Positions 62,933 to 64,000 of a stretch of DNA of 64,000 nt are shown piece by piece. Origin of the DNA: Bacillus sp. EAC. Its GTDB lineage: Bacteria; Bacillota; Bacilli; Bacillales; Bacillaceae_G. A model generated the notes under the pieces. That model saw only the letters and a list, made by a program, of their open reading frames with translations. It was not told the origin of the DNA and did no database searches. The stretch's first letter is position 1. Every line of letters starts with the position of its first letter. The stretch is taken from the NCBI RefSeq assembly GCF_002156875.1, contig NZ_NCSY01000012.1, positions 1 through 64,000 on the forward strand. The letters run 5' to 3'. The position numbers were made by a program, and so were the translations under genes.

Positions 62933-64000
62933 CTAACGAATTATTTTTAACAATCGAGCAATTTGATTGATGTCACGGTGAGATAATGTTGAATTTATGG
63001 TTGCGACAGGAACTGACGATGTATTCAATTGAAAGTCGGCGATGATTAAGTCTAAACATAATTTATTAATATTTTCAGGAGTAAATCCACCATTACTTAT
63101 TTCTACAAATTCGATTTTATGGCAGAATTCGGTCTTTAGTTTTGTTGCAATGTAATGATGTACACCATGTCCTTCACTTGTTAGTAATAAGACTCTTTTT
63201 GTTATAGAGTTTAATTGAATTATTATTGCTTGTATGCTTAGCGTGATTCTCGCAACAATTTCACTACTTAGTTCTGGAAACGGAAAATGTATAGACCATT
63301 TACTTAATGAAAATTTTACTTTTTTATATAGTTCTGGATAATGTTTTAGAACATAATCGACAATCGGACTAGGAGGTGTAAATTTGTTAAAATATAAAAT
63401 TAACGAATGGTCTTTAAATTGTTTTCGTAATGTAAAAATGAAATCACTATTATCATGTAGATTTAAATCTAGATTTTTCTCCAACAACGAAACTAGCAAA
63501 TGCAGTTCTCTATAAATACATTCTGTTTGATCCTGATAAAGCTTTACAACCTCGTTTTTATTTAAATCTTCGTTGCAAAAGTAATGTAAGGAAGAAATGA
63601 AAAGTGAAAGAGCAATTATTTCATTAAATGGAATTAGTAATTTATATTTTTTTTCCAATTGCATACATACTTCTGTAGCAATTGAAAAAAATACTGATTC
63701 TTTTATATTGTTGGAAGGATGTATGTCTAATTGAATCCCCTTATGGATCCTATGCAGCATAGTACCTAAATAATATGTGTATTTATATGTGGTTGAAGGA
63801 TATAAATAAAGGTTATATTTTTCAGTTGTCTTAGAAATAACCTTTTTAATAACAGAAAAAGTATAAATTTCATATGGCCATTTATTTGAATATGAATAAA
63901 GACCGTATAATACATCACAGCATAAAAGTCTTTTTTGGAACTCACTACCCTCAATTTGTAGAGGAACACGATTTAAGATTAGACCATATGGCTTTAATAA
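62933..64000 (-). CDS. PRD/Mga-type transcriptional regulator (partial, C-terminal)
   Basis: Open frame entering from the right edge on the minus strand; 355 codons are visible and the N-terminus lies beyond 64000. The visible part begins with LLKPYGLILNRVPLQIEGSE, typical of the segment after the DNA-binding domains in BglG/MtlR/Mga-like regulators. Then come one or two PRD-like helical domains (SIATEVCMQLEKKY ... IIALSLFISSLHYFCN) and a PTS EIIB-like domain (KRVLLLTSEGHGVHHYIATK ... LIIADFQL) at the C-terminus, which has no phospho-cysteine. Its target is unknown because the neighbour on that side is not in the window. Confidence 0.72.
   Translation of the reverse strand, partial: LLKPYGLILNRVPLQIEGSEFQKRLLCCDVLYGLYSYSNKWPYEIYTFSVIKKVISKTTEKYNLYLYPSTTYKYTYYLGTMLHRIHKGIQLDIHPSNNIKESVFFSIATEVCMQLEKKYKLLIPFNEIIALSLFISSLHYFCNEDLNKNEVVKLYQDQTECIYRELHLLVSLLEKNLDLNLHDNSDFIFTLRKQFKDHSLILYFNKFTPPSPIVDYVLKHYPELYKKVKFSLSKWSIHFPFPELSSEIVARITLSIQAIIIQLNSITKRVLLLTSEGHGVHHYIATKLKTEFCHKIEFVEISNGGFTPENINKLCLDLIIADFQLNTSSVPVATINSTLSHRDINQIARLLKIIR

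Overview
The window is low-GC Gram-positive chromosome, most likely Bacillaceae (a Bacillus or close relative). Supporting signs are strong AGGAGG-type ribosome sites, AT-rich coding sequence, a B. subtilis-type 5S rRNA, guanine riboswitches, CcpA- and Fur-like operators, and the gene order pur operon - pcrB - pcrA - ligA - camS - gatCAB - dgkB - rlmCD, which is the order known from B. subtilis and B. cereus. I cannot name the species from sequence alone.

Layout. 1-160: end of an rRNA operon (5S rRNA and terminator). 500-13,715: purine operon purEKBCSQLFMNHD, led by PurR-box-like sequence, a sigma-A promoter and a guanine riboswitch with its terminator; hairpins lie between purB/purC and purF/purM. 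13,779-29,890: core block with a small membrane protein, pcrB-pcrA-ligA-camS, P5C dehydrogenase, dCMP deaminase, gatCAB, a formate/nitrite transporter, dgkB and rlmCD. 30,222-35,600: less conserved stretch with a dihydrouridine synthase, two decayed gene remnants, two adjacent VTT-domain membrane proteins, a SIMPL-domain protein and a YgjP-type metalloprotease.

35,645-51,740: the most interesting region, a polyamine/GABA catabolism island. It holds an agmatinase-family ureohydrolase and an amino acid/polyamine permease (minus strand), a putrescine-type permease, glutamate dehydrogenase with two small companion genes, a PAS-AAA+-Fis enhancer-binding regulator with the GAFTGA motif, and a patD-patA-gabT-gabD run. 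Four sequences of the sigma-54 type (TGGCAY-N5-TTGCA spacing) stand before the ureohydrolase, permease, glutamate dehydrogenase and patD. Together they spell agmatine -> putrescine -> 4-aminobutanal -> GABA -> succinate semialdehyde -> succinate, with glutamate dehydrogenase regenerating 2-oxoglutarate for the two transaminases. Three copies of a GC-rich intergenic repeat lie at the left edge, the middle and the right edge of this island; two carry a nested 63-nt module that folds into two hairpins.

51,847-54,262: a CaiB-family CoA-transferase and an acyl-CoA dehydrogenase with a glutaryl-CoA-dehydrogenase-like arginine, which could extend the island to C5 (cadaverine/glutarate) substrates. 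54,544-55,828: a HEAT-like protein and a HAD phosphatase. 55,886-60,935: a Fur-controlled divergent pair, a ferredoxin-NADP reductase-like flavoprotein on one side and a complete iron-siderophore ABC importer on the other. 61,442-62,222: xpt with its own guanine riboswitch. 62,327-64,000: an HD-GYP gene broken by an apparent one-base loss, and the C-terminal part of a PRD/Mga-type regulator that runs off the right edge.
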